Positions 36,069 to 47,667 are shown, counted from the first letter of the stretch. The stretch: 64,000 nt of DNA from Capillidium heterosporum (GCA_016630905.1 WBMQ01000008.1:1488001-1552000); one strand, 5' to 3'. Numbers and translations are program-made. The notes: a model not told the origin generated them from the letters alone.

Positions 36069-37040
36069 TAAATTGGATATAAAACTTAATGTTACTAACT
36101 TTATTATCATATTTGATACCACTATCATCTGATACGTAGACATTGTAATGGTGGCTGTCTATAAATTTATATATTTGTATTTATAGATAAGTTTGGCTTT
36201 TATAAATTGAGAGATGTAGCTGTGCCCATTAACACCAAGTCGAATTTTATGTCCAGAATATATTGCAAAATTGGGCAGGTATCAAAATTTGTTGGGTGCT
36301 AGTTGCCAACTAAATTACATCAGCTACAATCTAGTATAGATTTTACCTATTGAAATATATTCCATGAAAATTGCTATCAGGCTTGACGTTTAAGGTAAGT
36401 TTCAAGATATATTTGAAACGGAAGGAAATATACAGTGCTGTATGTCTCCATGCCTACAAATAAATTGAGGGGAGCATACTTCAATTTTGATGAGTCCACC
36501 GATTTTAGTTTGCTTCTCAAATAGCAGTTTCCTTATCGCTGAAGTTGTAGCTTTAGGTTGGTAGTTTTCTGTTTATTGGAGCCAAGGATCCTTACCTTGG
36601 AGCTGTTAGTTCTGCCCTTGATCCATCCCCTCACATCTAAAAATAGTTCTGGCAAGGCGTAGAAGATTGGTAATATAGTATATATGTTAGCTACTATCAT
36701 AGCTGATGATATATTATTCGCCATATCGCTTGTTGGTCTCAAGTATCCTCATACTACCAATTAGCAACTAGACAACCTGCCCATACTAACTTATTTGTTG
36801 ATGAAACAAGCACATATTTAGTAAAACTTGATGTAAAGGGGATCAAAGTTTTGAGTGGTAAGGTAACTTAGCATCTATGGAAGTTTTCGAACATGCCTCA
36901 AGTTTGATATTGCTATCTTGCTGAAGTTTCATAGTTTTAAAACTGATATGCTTTAATTAAAATTGAAGCATACCCAATCTATACATGTATTTTCAAGACA
37001 TATATAAATTTCGTTTAGTAAAACAAAGCAAAGTTATGTA
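36069..37040. other. Intergenic with one weak small ORF
   Basis: Mostly AT-rich. Contains a 63-codon minus-strand frame at 36533-36724, described separately. Confidence 0.4.
36533..36724 (-). CDS. Possible small single-helix membrane protein
   Basis: 63 residues from ATG: MANNISSAMIVANIYTILPI, a hydrophobic segment, then a basic tail (RGWIKGRTNSSKVR). A GTAAGG donor within the frame suggests it may be spliced. No family recognised and chance is possible. Confidence 0.25.
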   Translation of the reverse strand: MANNISSAMIVANIYTILPIFYALPELFLDVRGWIKGRTNSSKVRILGSNKQKTTNLKLQLQR

Positions 37041-37364
37041 ATGCATTACTCGTTTGCTGTATCCCTCCTCTTAGTTGCTTCAACCCAAGCTACTCATCTA
37101 TCTGTCACATTTAATGACATTATTTTAAACTGGCACTTATTCAACGATGATCAAAGTGGTCTTGATCTAAGCAAGTGCTAGCTTATATCTGAGGCTTCTA
37201 CCAAGCTCTTCAAGCACGATCAAACTCTCAGCTACATAAGCAATACTGTACGCAACCAACTCACCAACATACTCTTGACTAAGTAACAAAAGTTGAAGTA
37301 CTATGAGAGGAAGGCTGTAGTTTCCAAATTGAAGGAGCAAAAAATAAAAGAGCAACCAAGCTAG
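37041..37364 (+). pseudogene. Broken paralogue of the small secreted protein
   Basis: The frame opens with a signal peptide (MHYSFAVSLLLVASTQA) and FNDIILN, close to MKFSAAIPLLIVTCVQA and FNDISLA of the gene at 38400-38825. It is cut by an in-frame TAG at 37179 and TAA at 37284 and closes with TAG at 37362. Between the stops the same frame keeps paralogue-like sequence (LISEASTKLFKHDQ against LITKALSILIKRNQ) and a Lys-rich C-terminus. A 46-residue secreted peptide could still be made. No intron of normal size removes the stops. Most likely a degenerating duplicate. Confidence 0.6.
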
Positions 37365-38399
37365 CTAATGAACTAGGTACCATCAGCTTGACTGATTAAG
37401 TATAGTTTGTAGAGTTTAGATCCAAATTTAGTTTTAAGCTTTCCCTTTGGCTTGATGTTAAATGTCAAGTTGAAGATGATGGTTTGACTTGTTTAATAAA
37501 TTGTACAATGTATATTGTTTTTTGTTTTGTTGTCTTAAGATCTATTGTGTGTTGCCAATTATTGCTTGGTTAAATTTTTACTTTTGCAATTTCACGTTTC
37601 TTTAGCTTAGAATATATTTGAATACTACTTTGGTCCATCACATATGCTTAAAGCTGTAAGCACACCTGTACATTTAGAAAAGACCAAGACGAACATACAC
37701 TTTCAGGTACTATGGATACTTAAAAAACTGCATGCTCTATATGCTATCCAGATTGGGATTTAAGAGCTGTAAGACTGAACTATTTGGCTTTTAAACGAAG
37801 ATGAAGTGTATGCAAGAATCTAGTTATAAGCTTGTAAAAACAAGACACGTCCATCGATATAGATATCCAAAGTTGGCAATCCTCAAGTCCGATATACTCA
37901 AGTAAATTCTGGTCATGGTAAAGTTGGTTTGTAAGATACCTTTTATGTCAACTATGGTCAAAGTAGTAGTATTTTTGCATAGATATCGCTATTGAAAGGA
38001 AGTCGACTTGTTTGATATTAAAGAAATATCCTGATGACTTTTACTTACTAATTTAAGGTATAAACTTGAATAAAACTGTAGTTCCATTATACCTATATAA
38101 ATTCACTTGTAGGGTCTATACAGTAATTTTCATGGAAAGCACTAGACATTTGGATAATGTAAAGTTGTTTACCTGAAATTCCATCAGTTATATTTGATTG
38201 TAAAAGCTACCAAACTACAAATATTTACAACTTTAAACTATAAATAGGTATGCTTTATATCATATGTCTATAAATATATTACTAATAAAAGCACAAGGTA
38301 TATTAAATTGTTCATTAAAGTATGCGATCCAAAATTACTAGCTTTAATGTAGAACTGTGTCGAATTGGTAGTTTATTGGTTATAATTAAAAAGGCCAGC
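37365..38399. other. Intergenic between the convergent secreted-protein pair
   Basis: AT-rich, no further gene recognised. Confidence 0.45.
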
Positions 38400-38825
38400 C
38401 TAAGGTTTGAATAGTTTTGACACACCTTCCATCTCGGAATAGTCTTGGGGACCTTTCTTTGGTACCGGTGATGCGTTGACCACTTGTTGCTGTATAAACT
38501 TTGGAACTCCAAGTTGATCCATCTGCTTCTGCTTGCTAACTTTAAACTCTTGTTTCTTGACCTTTGCCTCGCTACGTCTTTCTCGCATGGTTTGACTTTT
38601 GACAGCTGCACCTCCTGAGCCGGAGGGATTAGGAGGTTGATTCCGCTTGATGAGAATAGATAAGGCTTTTGTTATGAGCTGCCGCTTGTTGAGACTTAAG
38701 CCCAGAGCACTTAGATTAGTGTCAATATTGCGTACTGCTAGGCTAATGTCGTTGAATACAGCGGATGGATTGAATGCTTGGACACAGGTTACTATTAAAA
38801 GGGGTATGGCAGCTGAAAATTTCAT
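38400..38825 (-). CDS. Small secreted protein with signal peptide
   Basis: 142 residues starting at MKFSAAIPLLIVTCVQA, a clean signal peptide with cleavage expected after A17. An upstream in-frame ATG would add MIIESKIYKIK in front and weaken the signal, so I prefer 38825. The mature chain begins FNPSAVFNDISLAVRN, then a Pro/Ser/Gly linker (PPNPSGSGG) and a strongly basic helical part (RRSEAKVKKQEFKVSKQ). No cysteines in the mature chain and no known domain. It could be a cell-wall or effector-like protein. The lineage-restricted look and the broken tandem copy at 37041-37364 suggest a fast-evolving family. Confidence 0.65.
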   Translation of the reverse strand: MKFSAAIPLLIVTCVQAFNPSAVFNDISLAVRNIDTNLSALGLSLNKRQLITKALSILIKRNQPPNPSGSGGAAVKSQTMRERRSEAKVKKQEFKVSKQKQMDQLGVPKFIQQQVVNASPVPKKGPQDYSEMEGVSKLFKP

Positions 38826-40015
38826 TTTGATTTTGTAGATTTTTGATTCTATGATCAATGTACCAACTGTAGTTTAAATACCACATTGAACGATTTTGTA
38901 TAAACCTTAAATGTATAGGTATATATTGGACACGCCCCAAGCTATACTTAAAAACACTAGCTTTTAAACATTTTATAAATTTTGGAATCGTAGCAGTTGC
39001 TTTATTTGGCACTAGTCCGAAAAACTGTATAGCTGTTAGGTTAGCCTATCACTCAAAGTTCTGTCTTTTTCCCCTTTGAGAACCTATTGTTGCGAACTAT
39101 ATACTTGTAGTTGCTTTGCCCTGGGTCGATATCGCTTTGGTAGTTATGACAAACTTTTACTATATGATGTAGTAGTATAGTAAAGGTAATTTAAATTTTA
39201 ACCTTTGGTGTTCTACTAGAACTATTTTTAGATGCAAGGTTAGAAGCAATAGTTTAAAGTTGGAATTTTAGTTTTTGTTGGTAGGAAATAGCAATTTATA
39301 CTTTTACTTCAAAGCCAATGATAACATTACTTGAGGAATGTATTGGATAGATAGTTGTGCTGAAATTTAAGGTACTTTTTCCTTAATTTACTTTACAAGA
39401 TATAGAAAAATCCAGCACCAAGTATATAATTCAGTTTCAAATATACTTTGCAGCCTTTTCAAAATATTCTATTTAACTTGGCTTTCTACAAATTTAACAT
39501 CAACTACTACTTTTAAACTTTTTACCTATAAGGACAACATATGTTTTTTTGGATATATGCATTTTATTTAACTATCTTTTAAATAAACTATAAACTATAT
39601 TAATTACTTATAGTTATTATTTTATACTACAAATTTATAACATGAGTGTTAACAAAAAGACCAGAATAATATCATTAATACCATAAATATCACAGTAAAT
39701 TTAGAATATGAAAATTTTGCTTTATTTATTTAAAACTTTAAATTTTTATTTAATAAAAAACTAACTTGTTAAAAAGTTAGGCTAAGTTTAATATTAGCTT
39801 TGTAAGTAGCTTGTTCTAATATCAAGAAAGCTTAAAGTAGAAGTAGTATGCCTAAAAGTTACTTTGAGCAAGACTGACATTCATTTTATGTGAAATTTAC
39901 AACTATATCACTTTAGGAAGGTTTTAGTAAAGCTGAAGTTGTAAATTTAAGAGTATAGTTATATCTAGGTAGCTTGAACTGCAATTTAACCATATTCGAA
40001 TAATCGGATAACATA
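38826..40015. other. AT-rich intergenic
   Basis: The part from 39.4 to 39.95 kb is extremely AT-rich. No gene or repeat boundary recognised. Confidence 0.45.
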
Positions 40016-40087
40016 TCCTCTATGGTCCAGTGGTTAGGATTTTCCGCTTTCACCGGAACGGCCAGGGTTCGATTCCCTGTAGGGGAG
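40016..40087 (+). tRNA. tRNA-Glu (anticodon UUC)
   Basis: 72 bases fold into a full cloverleaf: 7-bp acceptor TCCTCTA with TAGGGGA (one G-T pair), D arm with GTCCAGTGGTTAGGAT, anticodon stem TTCCG/CGGAA with loop CTTTCAC (anticodon TTC), and T arm CAGGG-TTCGATT-CCCTG. Discriminator base G at 40087. No intron and no encoded CCA. D and T arms match the internal A and B boxes for RNA polymerase III. A TTTTTG run lies a few bases downstream as terminator. Confidence 0.97.
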
Positions 40088-40381
40088 GGTATATTTTTGT
40101 AAAATTATACTTTATATATAGGTACGTTAGGTAGAGCAGTATCTACTGCTTTTTGAGTGGAATACAGTAGATTGTTCAATTCATGATAATAAAGGAAGCT
40201 GCCATTTTTGGTTCAGATAGTTTGGTAGGTATGCAGGTTTAGAATACATCCCAAAAACTTTTATAGGATAAAATGGTATATTTGCTCAAACTACTTGTCA
40301 AAAATAAAACTCAAATCCTATCAAACATATAATAGCTTTAATCCTATCTTCAATTAGTTCAAAAGGACGTAAGATTTGACT

Positions 40382-42008
40382 TCACTTGCGTAATCCTTTC
40401 TTGCTCAACGCCATTTCGAAGTTGATCTCGCCATTGTCCAAACCGTTCCTATGGCTTCTTTGCATCCATCGGATGATAGCCGACGGCGACTGCATAAAGG
40501 CCTTGGTCTCACAATCTTTGGCGAACCGCATGCCAACTTCATCGAATTTGACGAATAAACTACCGTCACTTGTACCTGTATTGTCATCTTGTGTCATACC
40601 GACGCGTTCATTATCATGTAAGGTACACCTAGATGTCAAATTGAATATTATAGCAACCGACTCTAGAATCTGAATCAAGGTCAAAAGGTAGGGGTCAAAA
40701 AACTGTATCCAAGCTCGAACATCGAAGCTGGAACGTGGAGGTTCAACGGTGTAGAACTTGTGTAAAGAATTGACTATACGTAGGTCGGTCCAATCTTTGA
40801 CATAGACGTTATGCCAGGCACCTCCAGGTAATTTGTACAGAATGGGGTCTAGTAGACGATGGTCCAACGTCAGGTTGAAATGAACTTTGTGCTTATGAGG
40901 TGGCAGTTGAGTAAAAACTGGCGTCAGCCCATTATTTTCTCGGAATTTGGGGTCTTTGTAGCGGCCCAATTGGAAAGCTAGCGGGAATTTCCATCCCAGG
41001 CTAGGTTTGGGTAGGTGATAGTTGGTGACTTGCGATAATGTTGAGCCGTCCCCGACGTAGTTGATGTAGGTTGTGTTGGGGTTCAAATGGTACAATTGTG
41101 TTGACCAGTTGGATCCTTCTATGGAGCTGTCGTAGAGAAAGTTGTCAGAGTCCTGGAACATGGTGGAGCGGCCAAATAATGCTAAAAGGAAGCTGCTGCC
41201 GTCCTGACGCCAATCCATAGACCAAACTTGGTTGACGTGCTCCAAGTTGAGGATCGATAGCCAATAAAAGTTGAAGTAGAGGAGGAGATGTAAAATGGTT
41301 AGGAAGAGTTGTAAAAATGAGAAGGGATAGATAACGCTCTTACTGTTCTCCTTTAGGCCTAATAGGTAAGGTAGTGGGGTACCGGTTAGGTTAGGTTTGA
41401 TGGTAACTATGGACTTTATCCATTCGGCCGAAGTGCCTTGCTTAAAGTAATCGATTGACAATAGGTATTGTAAATATAAAGCAGTTTGGCCACTTAAACC
41501 TTCGGCAACTAAAACTATTGGGTTGTCCAAACTCCAGTTGGCATGCAAAGCTGGGTAGGTGGCACCAAACTGTGAGTGGTTGAACTTGGTGGCATGATGC
41601 TTGCCATAATCACACTTGCCACCCATCAACTGGTAGAATATCTCACAACTTTTATCGTGGATACTAGAGATAGAGCTGGGCCATACTGTAACCGTGTTGT
41701 CCAGTGAAGTGCGATAGTCGAAAAAGTGGTCATTGAATGTAAACGTTAAGTTGACTATGGGAATTTTTATAGGTGACTGGTTTCAAGGTGAAAGGACTAG
41801 GTATTAAGACAAAGGTATCCGATTTGTCTCCATTCAGCTCCAATTTTTGGTAAGCTGGCTCGTTAAAGCTGCTTTTAGGCTTAGAATCAGCTAAAGGGTT
41901 GGCGTTGGAGTTGTAACTGGCGGGTGGTGACAAGTTGGCTATGGAGTTGAAGCTTTTAGTTAAAGTGCTTGCATAGAACTTCTTCATGGTGTCGGTGCTG
42001 GGTAACAT
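40382..42008 (-). CDS. Lipase-fold protein of bacterial family I.5/I.6 type, catalytic residues lost (one +1 shift)
   Basis: Single exon of 1627 bases (3n+1); a frame change of +1 is required between 41783 and 41730. Landmarks align with Geobacillus L1/staphylococcal lipases: CEIFYQLMGGKCDYG with CEAYAQLVGGTVDYG, HSQFGATYPAL, LYDSSIEGS with LYDLSLDGS, LGRYKDP with LGRYRNP, and SFDVRAWIQFF near the end. The nucleophile motif AHSQGGQT reads AEGLSGQT, the acid motif ENDG reads ENNG, the catalytic DHLE reads TDLR, and the HG oxyanion pair is missing (LIPSPFT). So Ser, Asp and His are all replaced. The C-terminal 70 residues are extra and polar. A non-enzymatic role is inferred. Alignment is from memory of the family. 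Confidence 0.72.
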
Positions 42009-42975
42009 CCTTTAAAATAAATTTGGTTTGTCTTGCCAAGTTCTATGCTCGGTTGGGCTGTTTTATAAGTATACTTGTACTGTATTGATAAAATTGGCGC
42101 TGATAGAAAACAAAGTTTAGTTGATAAGCTCCCTTTCAATCCATTTCAACTGGATTTTTTGGGGAGGTGATAAGGATAAAGGAAGCTTCTTTTGTCTAAA
42201 AATCACGCTGTTGAAATGCGTTTCCAACTTTTAGCGACCTAACCAATTCCTAGCAGCCTAATCGATCCAATTTCTGAATTCTTGGAAATATTCACAATAG
42301 CTAAGGCGGAGTCTACTCGGTCCCAATTCTCTAGACTGTTACATCATACTGGAGTTCGGTTCCGATAGGTTTGGATACCTTTACCCTATTTTCCGAGGCG
42401 AGGTGTTGGAAAAGTTGTCTACACATCCTTTCCTCAGCTTCCAAACCTCAAAAGTAGATATAACGAAAGTTTTATCAAGTTGGATTAAACTAAAGCTAAT
42501 ACACATTCGAAAGCTAGGAAAAAGTAGTGTTCTTATGCGGTGGGGATTTGTTATGAGACTGCTGTTTATAAAGAACCGTTTGGAACTGGTAGCTATTTAT
42601 CTATAGTTGTGATTGCATTTGGCAGTTTCCAATAAATAGGTTTTTAGTAACTAGTGGCCACAACAAAACTTTTGCTTTGAAAAATTTGCTTGTTCAAAGA
42701 ATAATCTTGTAACAAATTCTTATCCTCATTGTAGTTGTTGTAGCCACAGTTCTTTTTGATACTGCTATCAGTTACCTAGGTAGCATACAGTGCATCTTTT
42801 GGATTACATAAAGAGAGCAATATGTTTTAAAAGCCAAGTCGGCTACATAAATATAAATGTGTATCTGTAGGTGATTACTTGACATATGTTTATATATATA
42901 ATTAGATGTTTTGTTTTATTTGGAAATGTCTATTAGTGTTTGATACCCAATATAATAGGGAAAGCAAAATTGAAT
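42009..42975. other. Intergenic, no gene supported
   Basis: Lipase-like gene promoter at the left end, 3' flank of the Rpr2-like gene at the right. Short open frames near 42.4-42.6 kb look like chance. Confidence 0.45.
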
Positions 42976-44127
42976 CTAGTTTTGGTTGAGCTTACTTAGG
43001 AATGAGTTGATGCTGAAGCTGGACCCATTTCCTTCTTTTTCCTTCTCCTTTTCCAATTCCTTGGTAGCTTTGAAGTTGGAGATGAATTTTAGGGCGTCAG
43101 CCTTGTCCTTTCTCTTTTTGTTTTTGGGTTCAGTAAACTTATATAGAAAGGTGGATTGTTGTTTCTGTTTGGGTTTAGGAGTTGGAGTGCTGGTTGATGG
43201 AAGCTGAGGTGGCTTGGATGTAGGTGAGGCAGATGGAGCTGGTAGGGTAGCTTTAGTTAGGTTGGTCTTTAGGGAGTATGTAGAAGGTTGGTTTTTTAAG
43301 GGTGGTAGGGTTCGGTTAGTGGAGGTAGGTTTTAAGGATTTTTTGATGGCTGGCTTTGAAATTTTAGGATTGGTACCTTGTTCCAAGTTAGTAGACGGAG
43401 TACTGTCTTCTTTGCAATCATTTGAATCTTTACTGGCCTTTACCTTGCTTTCCGATTTGGTAGAAACCAATTTATGATTGGAACCACTGCTTAAAGGTGC
43501 ATTGGAAAGCACGCTCAGTTGTCCTAATGTTCCAGCTTTACCTTCCAATGAAGTTGGTTGGTCCCAGGTTTTGGCAAGTTTCTTGAGCTTGAAGGGTTGG
43601 TGGGTTTGGGTTTCAGAGTTAGAAATTGAGGGTTCGGTTGGAAGTTCAATTGCTGAAAAAGTTGTTAGGATGTTCTTGGAGTTACACAAGTTGCAGTGGT
43701 AGGTAGTATGGATTTGAGATTTCGATTTCAATGGTTTGCCATCGGTTATGGTAAAAGTTAAACTTTTTCTTTTCAGTGGTTTAGTTGCTTCTTTATTGAT
43801 GTTGCTATCGCTGGTAGGATTGGCTTCTTGCTGAACTTGAGGTAGAGTTGGTTTCGAACTTTTATTTTTACCTTGAGTTAAGTTGCAGGTTTGGTTAGGT
43901 ACGAATATAGTGCCGCATCTCTGACAAAATCGATTGTTGGTATACTTTTTCAACTGGACTTTGTTGGTCAAGGCGATCTTCTGAGCATTGGAAATATATA
44001 TACCGCTAAGTTTGGGAAGTATGGTGCTGGATAAATTGGCTAACTTGAGTTGATAGATCAAAGTTTCCTTGGCGTTCTCCTTTTCGATGGCTTGTAGTTG
44101 CTTTGCATTTAGTTCTGAATCTTCCAT
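42976..44127 (-). CDS. RNase P/MRP subunit, Rpr2/Snm1-like zinc protein
   Basis: Single exon, 383 residues. The N-terminal third matches the Rpr2/Rpp21/Snm1 layout: helical region (LPKLSGIYISNAQKIALTNK), then FCQRCGTIFVPNQTC and, after a Lys/Ser insert, YHCNLCNSKN, giving four zinc-binding cysteines in two CxxC pairs. These subunits bind RNase MRP or P RNA in the nucleolus. The remaining 200 residues are low-complexity, rich in Ser/Thr/Pro/Lys with a basic KNKKRKDK signal near the C-terminus, and have no recognised domain. The inserted loop between the cysteine pairs (about 60 residues) is longer than usual. Confidence 0.65.
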   Translation of the reverse strand: MEDSELNAKQLQAIEKENAKETLIYQLKLANLSSTILPKLSGIYISNAQKIALTNKVQLKKYTNNRFCQRCGTIFVPNQTCNLTQGKNKSSKPTLPQVQQEANPTSDSNINKEATKPLKRKSLTFTITDGKPLKSKSQIHTTYHCNLCNSKNILTTFSAIELPTEPSISNSETQTHQPFKLKKLAKTWDQPTSLEGKAGTLGQLSVLSNAPLSSGSNHKLVSTKSESKVKASKDSNDCKEDSTPSTNLEQGTNPKISKPAIKKSLKPTSTNRTLPPLKNQPSTYSLKTNLTKATLPAPSASPTSKPPQLPSTSTPTPKPKQKQQSTFLYKFTEPKNKKRKDKADALKFISNFKATKELEKEKEKEGNGSSFSINSFLSKLNQN

Positions 44128-44402
44128 ATTCTTGAGTTCTTTGAGTAGGGTACTTGGGCTGATGTTCTTGCAAGAGTAGATAGATTGAGCTTAAAAAATT
44201 TACTCAAGCTAATCCAATCAATTGGAAATTATCGATTGGAACTTGGATTGTTTGGTTAGTTGGAGTTGGGATGATGAAAGCACTTTAAAGTAGCTTGGAT
44301 TTCACCTAACAGGTGGTTACTGTAAACTTTTCGTGTGATAAAGCGTCAAGAATCGATTGCCTTTGAGAATTTAAATTTACGATACCATTCTAATATTTGA
44401 AG

Positions 44403-45210
44403 ATGACCGATATTAACCACTTAATCGAAAAGAAGAAGTTGAGTGTCCTTATTGAAGCTTTACAGGAGTTGGAGCTTGAAGTAATTTTTCTTTTCTTTAT
44501 TATACCATGTTCTATTTATCTAAGTTTTAGTATTTACTTGAATCCAATTGGGAACTCTACGAGCAAGTAGTTTCCCAACTGTTTTTAGTCTATTTTATTG
44601 ACCATGACAGGTAATTAACTTTTGCTTTTCTTTTTTCTAACATTTGGTAGGGATGCGGTTCGCCACTTACTGAAGAGGATACCCAAGAAGCAGACTGAGA
44701 AGTTTGGGATATTTCAATTTATCCATGAGCAAATTTGTAAAAGTGAGTTGAACGTTATTTTACCAACCATACTTCAAAATTCAACTTTGCCGAACTTGAA
44801 CAGTTCGGATGCTTTTGCAGGGGAATTGGCCAGAATATCTACAGCCTTTGGTTAATTGGTTCGTAGGTAAAGTTTTAGTTTTTGGAAACTGAGTTACTAA
44901 TTTATTATGTTTTGAATTGACTAGATGAGTACAGGTTTACCCTGTTGAAAGGTATAGCGATTGGCTTTAAAGAGTTTGGCATTGAAGACAAGATGTTGCC
45001 TGGCATACTAGGATTTAATCTGGAGACTTGTGAGCAAAGTAAGTTGATTTTTTTAAATACCTTGGACTTATTGTTTTTCAAGTTTTACAGGAGCATGGGT
45101 TTAAAAAGGATGGTAGATGGTACGTAGGTACATTCAAAGTCTTTAAGGAGCAAGACTATGACGTCTCGGAACTGGCTAATGCCGTCCAGACTATCAACAC
45201 CTTTGTGTAA
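44403..45210 (+). CDS. CSN8: COP9 signalosome subunit 8 / PCI protein (one +1 shift)
   Basis: Five exons (44403-44480, 44531-44610, 44651-44876, 44935-45038, 45083-45210). Diagnostic pieces are DAVRHLLKRIPKKQTE (compare ARYLWKRIP of CSN8), GNWPEYLQPLVNWF followed by DEYRFTLLKGIAIGF, and GILGFNLETCEQILQEHGFK from the winged-helix part. CSN8 belongs to the small PCI subunits of the complex that removes Nedd8 from cullins. Exons total 616 bases, 3n+1: the frame moves +1 between 44799 and 44825, before QGNWPEYLQP. Without the shift the third exon ends at a TAA before the WF/DEYR junction. Alternative: proteasome Rpn12-like, but the protein (204 residues) is too short. Confidence 0.72.
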
Positions 45211-46011
45211 AGTTGAAATTTAAGGTCAAGTTAATCGAGTTCAAAGTAACTCCTTTTATAGGTCAGACATTAAAGTTTACAAGTAGCTTTTCAAGTTGTT
45301 AGATGGGCTTTTGACAAGTATAGTTAAGCAATTGGATTGTAATATATACTTTAGTATTGACTGGCTCAAGATTAATTTTAGGTAGGTAGTCGTAAGTAAA
45401 TTTTGTAGTTGTTGTATCAGGCATAGCTATAGTCGATGGGAGTAACAATCTATTTACTGATTTAGTATTTTTATATAATGTTGAAAAAATCAATATATTT
45501 TCTAAGGAACCTCATGGTTCTCACCATTCATGTATGTATTTTCCAACTATTCAGTTTCCAAATTTTTATTTTACATAGTCGAAAGTTTAAAAACCAAAGT
45601 TTGATTTTCTATTTTATGAAATACACTTCTACGTTAGTACCATTGGGGTAGTCTTACAGTAGCTCAGTAGCGGATATATGATTCTTATAAAAAACCTGTA
45701 GATGTAGTTGCTTGAGCTTTTAAATTTTATAGGTATTGAAGCTTAGTCAAGTTAGTTTCTTAACAGGAACGGCATATTGACTACTAAAGCGATACTTATA
45801 TTTGATATAGTAGTGCTTTGAAATAACATCCCAACGTAGATTTACATCCTATAAAATGGAAATCAAAAATAACTTTTAGGCGTAGAATAAAGTCTTTCAA
45901 TTAATTATCCGATCGTTTATTATAAGGCTTAACCAAATTTATTAAACTTATCAATCCAACTTTGCATATATATATCAAATAATATAAAGTAGAGTTTTTT
46001 AAACTTTATAG
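45211..46011. other. Intergenic between convergent genes
   Basis: AT-rich, no feature recognised. Confidence 0.45.
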
Positions 46012-47667
46012 TTAGTAGTAAGTCGCTATAGCGTTCTTTAACACGTACTTCAACAGTCGATCCTTAGTCCAGTTGGGTAAAAGTAGATCGCCTGAACCAT
46101 TATGACCGTGCACTTCAATGACCTTGGCTAGGTTACCTTTGAACTGGCCAAGTAAATTCCAAATGATAAAGGTCTCTTGGGAGGTAGGTTGGGGATACTC
46201 TTGCGAGGTGAGGTGAGGATTGAGGGGGATTTGGAAGGTAGTAGCTAGGGGGTTGTTGGAGTTGGAAGGAGTTGTTCGTGGACGTCGCAGCGGTCTTGGG
46301 GCAGATGGATGGTTAATTAGATCGGAGGCGAACTGGCTGAAGGAAACATCCCCTTGAGCTGGAGCATCTGCCTCAGGTTGGTTTTGATGACGCTTGGAAG
46401 TAGTTTGTGGAAAATAGTTTCTAATATCCGACTGTGGGAAGGTAGGTTTCCTTTTCTCGTTGACTTTATTCCTGATAGTAGTAACCTTGGGTGTAGATGG
46501 GTTTTTGGGGTCGATACGCACGATGCAGAAACCTTGATTGCTGATGAAATCTTCACCACTGTCATAGTCATCATCGTCACTTGCGAGATTAACAGGTTCG
46601 TTGGTAGCTGCTTTCGGTGGACGCTGCAATCTTATTTGGATGGATCGTAACGAATCTTGAGAGGGCCGGGGTCGGACAGGTGATTCGTAGATGGAGATTT
46701 GGAGGTTATGGGTATTGTCGTGCATACTGGAGTCATTGGATACGTGGGCTTGCAATGATGAAGATTGGCTTTTGCTAGCTTGAGGTTGTGATCTTTGGGT
46801 TACGCTTCTGTTGCTGTTATTGTTGGTTTGGATGGTCTTATCTTTAGCTAAGTTTCTTACAGGGTTAGATTCGGGATGAGAGGTAGGTCTCTGACTCATA
46901 TTAGTGTTAGCATTTGCACCATCGTTAGTAGTATCGGCAGGCTTGGTAGCCTCGTAAACGTCGTCATCGGTATCAGAGATGTCGAACTGTTGGTTATAAT
47001 CTTCTAAATCTATTTCTGTCATACCTTGGGGTTGGGTCGCATTACCTGTCGTTATAACGTTAGCTTGGGAGTTTGTACTTGCAGCATTTGGTTTGGCCAT
47101 CTTCAACTTAGGGTCAAAGTATCTAAAGGGATTATTTTCGCATGGAGAGATCCTTACCGCTTGGTTAGGTTCTATATTTTCTTTACTTTGATTGACGTTC
47201 TTGACACTGTTGACATACTTGATGTAATCAAAATTAGCTGCCCCATTTGGGTTAGTTGTAGTAACTTGGCTTTGATTCTGGCTCTGGCTCTGGCTCTGAC
47301 TCTTGCTCATTTCATCATCTTCCCATTGAACTGGAACACCCTTTTTGTAGTTGAGGGAGGTGGAAGTCATCTTTGAAAAGTATCCTAGGGAGCTGACTTG
47401 TTCCCTACGCACCAGCTCGGCGGCTATCAACTTAAAGTTAGTATGAGCAGTTTTGCATGCTTTACCTTTTTGTAAACTATCCTTGACCGATATCTCATGA
47501 AAGTAGCCTTCGTCGGGGTCACTAGGCATTTGGCTGAATTTTGGTTTAGCTGTTGGAAACAAATGAAATTACCTGTTTATTTGAGCTTCTGAATCATCGG
47601 AAAGATAGATTGTTTCGCTTCCTTGGTGCTTTTTAATTGAGAAGGCGTTTTGGTTGGTTCTACTCAT
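46012..47667 (-). CDS. PIP-box protein, probable PCNA partner
   Basis: Exons 47573-47667 and 46012-47533 total 1617 bases, 538 residues; the intron is 39 nt and must end at the second of two AGs. Near the N-terminus SETIYLSDDSE looks like a SUMO-interacting motif, and another acidic patch (SDDDDYDSGEDF) lies around residue 360. At about residues 399-406 (46434-46411) QSDIRNYF is a canonical PCNA-interacting peptide (QxxIxxYF). The C-terminal 55 residues (FIIWNLLGQFKGNLAKV, LLLPNWTKDRLLKYVLKN) form a compact, conserved-looking helical end. Most of the middle is disordered. A DNA repair or replication role is inferred; I considered Slx4 but cannot match its end domain. Confidence 0.7.

Noticed and set aside
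47550-47572. 23-nt intron in the PIP-box gene ending at the first AG
   Set aside because: The next AG gives a 39-nt intron with a CTAAA branch and the correct phase; the short form meets a stop.
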